From assembly GCA_017403345.1 (NCBI GenBank), contig JAFQOH010000002.1, forward strand, positions 1 through 14,591: a DNA stretch of 14,591 nucleotides. Direction: 5' to 3'. This stretch comes from RGIG3701 sp017403345. GTDB lineage: Bacteria > Planctomycetota > Planctomycetia > Pirellulales > Thermoguttaceae. The position numbers were made by a program, and so were the translations under genes. The notes beneath the pieces are model-generated. The model saw only the letters and a program-made list of their open reading frames with translations, was not told the DNA's origin and did no database searches. This document shows positions 11,784 through 14,591 of this stretch, piece after piece; the stretch's first letter is position 1, and each line of letters begins with the position of its first letter.

Positions 11784-12992
11784 ATGAGCAAAAGATCCAG
11801 CGGAAAAGTTCGGGTAGATTTCAGAAAAAACCGGCTTTCCAAAACAAGAAAAACGGACGTCACGCGTGAATTCCAGCAGGAAACGCTCAACGAAGACGCA
11901 AGCCTCCGCGAGGAACGCATCAGCGGAAAAGGTACCATGACGCGCCAGCGTACGATCCAGGTCGAAACGGACGCTGCCGGCGAGTGCGCAGACGGTGAGT
12001 TTCTCCTTGCGGTGACGGGAGACGCTCGGCTTGGGCTGGTCCTCCGCGTGCATGGACTGAACACGTTCGTGGAAGATGACGAAACGGGTCAGGTCTACGT
12101 CTGTGCCGTTCGAAGGCTTCTGAAGACTCTCTCAACGGACCAGCGTCACGTCGTCGTGGCGGGGGACCGCGTACTTTTTCGGCCGGCGCCCCAAAATGCC
12201 CGCGTTCAGGACTCGGAGAAGGGGGAACGCTCGGAAACGCTTCCGGAGGGGATCATTGAGCGAGTCGAACCTCGCCGAGGCTGCCTGAGCCGCACGAGTT
12301 GGAAACGCCAGCACGTCATCGTTTCGAACGTGGACCAGCTGCTGATCGTCACGAGTCTGGCGGAACCGACGATCAAATGGAATCTGATCGACCGCATGAT
12401 CATCATGGCCGAAAAAGCGCACATTCGGCCCGTTCTCTGCGTAAACAAGATCGACCTTGCGGACCCGTGTGAGCTTCTGCCCGACTTCGGCGTCTACGGG
12501 CGCATGGGGTACGAGATCCTGTTGGTGAGTGCACGGACGGGGCAGGGGGTCGAGAGACTGCGTCAGCGCGTTCAGCGCAAGGGGCTGCGGAGCGTCGTGG
12601 CGGGACAGAGCGGCGTGGGAAAATCGTCGCTTCTGAATGCGATCGAGGACGGACTGGCTCTGCGTACCTCGCACGTGAGCGAGATGAACCAGAAAGGGCG
12701 TCATACGACCACGGCCGCGGAGTTGATCAAACTTTCTTCGGGCGGATACGTCGTGGACACGCCGGGGATCCGGTCGTTTGACCTTTGGGACGTCACACCG
12801 TCGGAGGTCTGCGGATTCTACCGCGACATTGCGCCGTTTACGTCTCTGTGCCGATTCCAGGACTGCACGCACACGCACGAGAAAGACTGTGCCGTCCGCG
12901 AGGCTGTGGAAGACTGCCTGATCGACGCGCGCCGATTCGAGAGCATGCTCCAGATCCGCGATTCGCGTGATCTTCCGGAAGACTGGGAGTAG
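11784..12992 (+). CDS. rsgA: Ribosome small-subunit biogenesis GTPase RsgA
   Basis: A 402-aa circularly permuted GTPase that acts late in 30S subunit maturation. After a basic N-terminal extension and an OB-fold region comes the permuted GTPase order: NKID (from Asn221, G4), then SAR, the P-loop GQSGVGKSS (274-282, G1), KGRHTTT (G2) and DTPG (325-328, G3). The zinc-binding C-terminal domain shows Cys343 upstream and the exact C-X4-C-X-H-X5-C pattern at Cys356, Cys361, His363 and Cys369. It is longer than typical RsgA (about 300-350 aa), chiefly from about 50 charged N-terminal residues; an internal ATG at 11937 (MTRQRTIQ) is a possible alternative start. GAGG precedes the chosen ATG. Housekeeping gene, apparently driven by the DUF1559 promoter. 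Confidence 0.95.
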   Translation: MSKRSSGKVRVDFRKNRLSKTRKTDVTREFQQETLNEDASLREERISGKGTMTRQRTIQVETDAAGECADGEFLLAVTGDARLGLVLRVHGLNTFVEDDETGQVYVCAVRRLLKTLSTDQRHVVVAGDRVLFRPAPQNARVQDSEKGERSETLPEGIIERVEPRRGCLSRTSWKRQHVIVSNVDQLLIVTSLAEPTIKWNLIDRMIIMAEKAHIRPVLCVNKIDLADPCELLPDFGVYGRMGYEILLVSARTGQGVERLRQRVQRKGLRSVVAGQSGVGKSSLLNAIEDGLALRTSHVSEMNQKGRHTTTAAELIKLSSGGYVVDTPGIRSFDLWDVTPSEVCGFYRDIAPFTSLCRFQDCTHTHEKDCAVREAVEDCLIDARRFESMLQIRDSRDLPEDWE

Positions 12993-13007
12993 CTCCGTCC
13001 CTTTTTT
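12985..13007 (+). terminator. Weak candidate terminator at the end of rsgA
   Basis: GGGA (12985-12988) can pair with TCCC (12998-13001), overlapping the stop codon and followed by six T. The stem is only 4 bp, so termination may be partial and the next gene could be read through. Confidence 0.3.
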
Positions 13008-13050
13008 CGCCGCTCCATTTCATACATTTCCAAACTGAAAGGCGTCTCCC

Positions 13051-14316
13051 ATGCAGGACAATCTGTTTCCCACCCGTCTGGTCATCGGCTGGCTCGCAGG
13101 AGTTCCGGTCATTGCGTACCTGATCCTTCGCGCACTTGGGATCCATTACCCCAGCGAACCGATCGATCTTTTCGGCTTTCTGCTCCTGAATTCGATCGCG
13201 GGGATCTGTCTCGGTCTTTCACTCGGCTCCGTTCGGAAACGCCATTTGATGAACAGTCTGCCGACGAGCAAAACGCAGGGAGTCTTCATGGGGCAGGTCG
13301 AACTGAAAGGGGTGGCTTTCGCCTCTGAAGCAGGCAAGATGGAAGCCCGTTTTTCCAGGAAACCGTGTCTCTGCTGCCGATGGATGATCGAGGAAGAGTA
13401 CCGCGACGAAGACGAAACAAAATGGCGCAAAGTCAAGACGCAAACGGATCACGTTCCGTTCATTCTGCGCGACGAAACGGGAACGATCCTCATTCGGCCG
13501 GAGGGAGCCGATTTGGAATTTCCTGGCGAACCGTTCATCGAGTACAGCGGGAAACGCCGACACTCTGAGTGGCGTCTGATGCCCGGAACGCAGCTTTACG
13601 TCCTCGGTCCCGCGAAATTCAATGAAGAAACCGGAAGCCCCGAGATCTGCGCCGACGGACACTCGCCGATTTTCGCCATCACGCCGTCCGACGAGGAACG
13701 CACTGCACAGTCAGAGATCTATCTTGCGGCATTCGGCCTCGCTGCTGCCTGGCTCTGTACTTCTGCGATCGGAGTCTTCATCGTCAATGCGGCTCTCAAC
13801 GGACAAAATTTCGGTGCGGGTCCGTTTTTCCGGATCTTCGGCGTCACGGGAGGGATCTTCGGCGGTCTGGGACTGCTGACGGCCATCTACGAAAAGTATG
13901 CTTCGCTTGTCGCCCTGCGAAACTACGCGCTCCAGGGCAAAAGCAATCTGGACGTGGAATTCCGCCGCCGCTCCACGCTCATCCCCCAGCTCACGGCCGT
14001 CGTGCAGGGACTGCGGGAACACACAGAGGCACTGGAACCGCTCCTCGCGGCTCTGCGAAGCGGAATGGCGGGAAAACTCCGTCAAACGGCGGAAACGTAC
14101 CCGGAACTCGGAACGAATGAGAATTTTCGGAAACTGGAAGAGGAACTGGAACGGACCGAGACGAAGATCAGCCTCGCAAAGAACTACTTCAACGACACCG
14201 CGACGAACCTCAACACGCGGCTGGAAACGATTCCGGACTGCTGGATCGGAATGTTGGCGGGGATCCGGAAACTTCCGCTCATCCAGGAAGAAACGTCCGA
14301 TGAGACTGCGGCTTGA
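13051..14316 (+). CDS. Membrane protein with GIDE-like and LemA-like domains
   Basis: A 421-aa protein with GAAAGG upstream of its ATG. Two N-terminal membrane segments (about residues 9-29 and 40-60) are followed by a soluble part whose start (GQVELKGVAFA, KPCLCCRWMIEEE), middle (VPFILRDETGTILIRPEGAD) and end resemble the GIDE domain of MULAN-type E3 ligase-like membrane proteins. Two more membrane segments (about 231-285) come next. The C-terminus (about 288-410) reads like LemA: LDVEFRRRSTLIPQLTAVVQG, YPELGTNENFRKLEEELERT, then AKNYFNDTATNLNTRLETIP. There is no RING finger, so ubiquitin-ligase activity is not expected. It may be an envelope scaffold or stress protein; function unknown. Domain calls come from motif recognition and should be checked by profile search. 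Confidence 0.75.
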   Translation: MQDNLFPTRLVIGWLAGVPVIAYLILRALGIHYPSEPIDLFGFLLLNSIAGICLGLSLGSVRKRHLMNSLPTSKTQGVFMGQVELKGVAFASEAGKMEARFSRKPCLCCRWMIEEEYRDEDETKWRKVKTQTDHVPFILRDETGTILIRPEGADLEFPGEPFIEYSGKRRHSEWRLMPGTQLYVLGPAKFNEETGSPEICADGHSPIFAITPSDEERTAQSEIYLAAFGLAAAWLCTSAIGVFIVNAALNGQNFGAGPFFRIFGVTGGIFGGLGLLTAIYEKYASLVALRNYALQGKSNLDVEFRRRSTLIPQLTAVVQGLREHTEALEPLLAALRSGMAGKLRQTAETYPELGTNENFRKLEEELERTETKISLAKNYFNDTATNLNTRLETIPDCWIGMLAGIRKLPLIQEETSDETAA

Positions 14317-14441
14317 GAGTTTCGCGGATGAAGTATCGTGTGTTGCGGAAAGGAAGAGACCGCGCTAAATCGAGCGGAACAAAACGTTTCGACACGAATT
14401 TTACCCCAAAACGCGAAAATTCGCAAAAGAGAGGAATGACG
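14317..14441 (+). other. Spacer after the GIDE-LemA gene
   Basis: CGAATTTT (14395-14402) pairs with AAAATTCG (14416-14423) around a 13-nt loop, with no T-run after it. AGAGAGGA at 14428-14435 looks like a Shine-Dalgarno for the next start. An open frame from ATG 14328 runs into that start but has no other support. Confidence 0.35.
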
Positions 14442-14471
14442 ATGAACGACACGAAACGCCGGCGATCCTGG
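14442..14471 (+). CDS. Start of an interrupted gene (MNDTKRRRSW...)
   Basis: An ATG at 14442 (or 14436, MTMNDTK) follows AGAGAGGA at good spacing and encodes MNDTKRRRSW in host-like codons. Near 14471 the sequence changes abruptly to AT-rich DNA and the frame ends soon after (TISLHH...KL). This looks like the first codons of a real gene cut by a junction. Too little remains to name it. Confidence 0.4.
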
Positions 14472-14591
14472 ACAATTTCATTACACCACTTATCACTAAC
14501 CATATTCCGATTAGAGTACCTAAAATTATAGGATTTGCAACATAAGTTCCAACAATAATGTATATTACACCAAGAATTATTCCAGCTATTC
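14472..14591 (-). CDS. AT-rich fragment of a DUF308/HdeD-like membrane protein
   Basis: On the minus strand the frame entering at 14589 reads IAGIILGVIYIIVGTYVANP then IILGTLIGIWLVISGVMKL, two hydrophobic helices with the glycine pattern of DUF308/HdeD proteins. Neither end of the gene is present in native form: it enters from beyond the window, and past 14472 it reads into GC-rich DNA and hits a stop at 14403-14401. Base and codon use (ATA, TTA, GTA, AAT) differ completely from every other gene here and recall AT-rich gut organisms such as Methanobrevibacter. Either a chimeric assembly join or a recent insertion. Confidence 0.5.

Overview
The window looks like a chromosomal segment from an anaerobic, probably gut-dwelling member of the Planctomycetota. 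The lineage inference rests on a DUF1559 pseudopilin-like protein (N-terminal GFTLVE methylation motif and C-terminal H-X9-DG motif), a secreted DUF1080 (3-keto-disaccharide hydrolase family) protein and a beta-propeller/di-haem cytochrome protein, all typical of that phylum. The anaerobic inference rests on an oxygen-sensitive class III ribonucleotide reductase (nrdD/nrdG). DNA is moderately GC-rich except for the last ~120 bases, which are sharply AT-rich and look foreign (chimeric contig end or very recent insertion).

Layout. 1-237: dispersed repeat with a 28-bp tandem array and a hairpin. 238-2512 (+): promoter and a secreted propeller plus c-type di-haem peroxidase-like protein. 2513-3136: intergenic repeat island with a perfect 16-bp hairpin between convergent genes and a second copy of the 1-198 repeat. 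3137-9153 (-): a permease gene and, upstream of it, a nucleotide-metabolism operon. Read 5' to 3' on the minus strand this is a strong promoter (9153-9126), a cobalamin riboswitch (about 9119-8931), dcd, a 13-unit 17-bp tandem array, nrdD, nrdG, a terminator, and an SO_0444-type metal permease with an HMA domain. 9286-10286 (+): promoter, structured leader and DUF1080 protein. 10287-10670: repeat island. 10683-12992 (+): promoter, DUF1559 protein and rsgA, 13 bp apart. 13051-14316 (+): membrane protein fusing a GIDE-like domain to a LemA-like domain. 14317-14591: short leader, a gene start cut after about 10 codons, then AT-rich sequence whose minus strand encodes part of a DUF308/HdeD-like membrane protein.

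The most coherent system is the B12-riboswitch operon. Dcd makes dUMP precursor for dTTP, and NrdD/NrdG make dNTPs without cobalamin. A cobalamin riboswitch at the head implies that B12 turns this pathway down, which predicts a B12-dependent class II reductase elsewhere in the genome. The second theme is tandem repeats. Units of 9, 10, 17 and 28 bp lie between genes, and units of 12 or 15 bp lie in frame inside three unrelated genes (cytochrome, permease, nrdD). This suggests a genome unusually prone to short tandem duplication.
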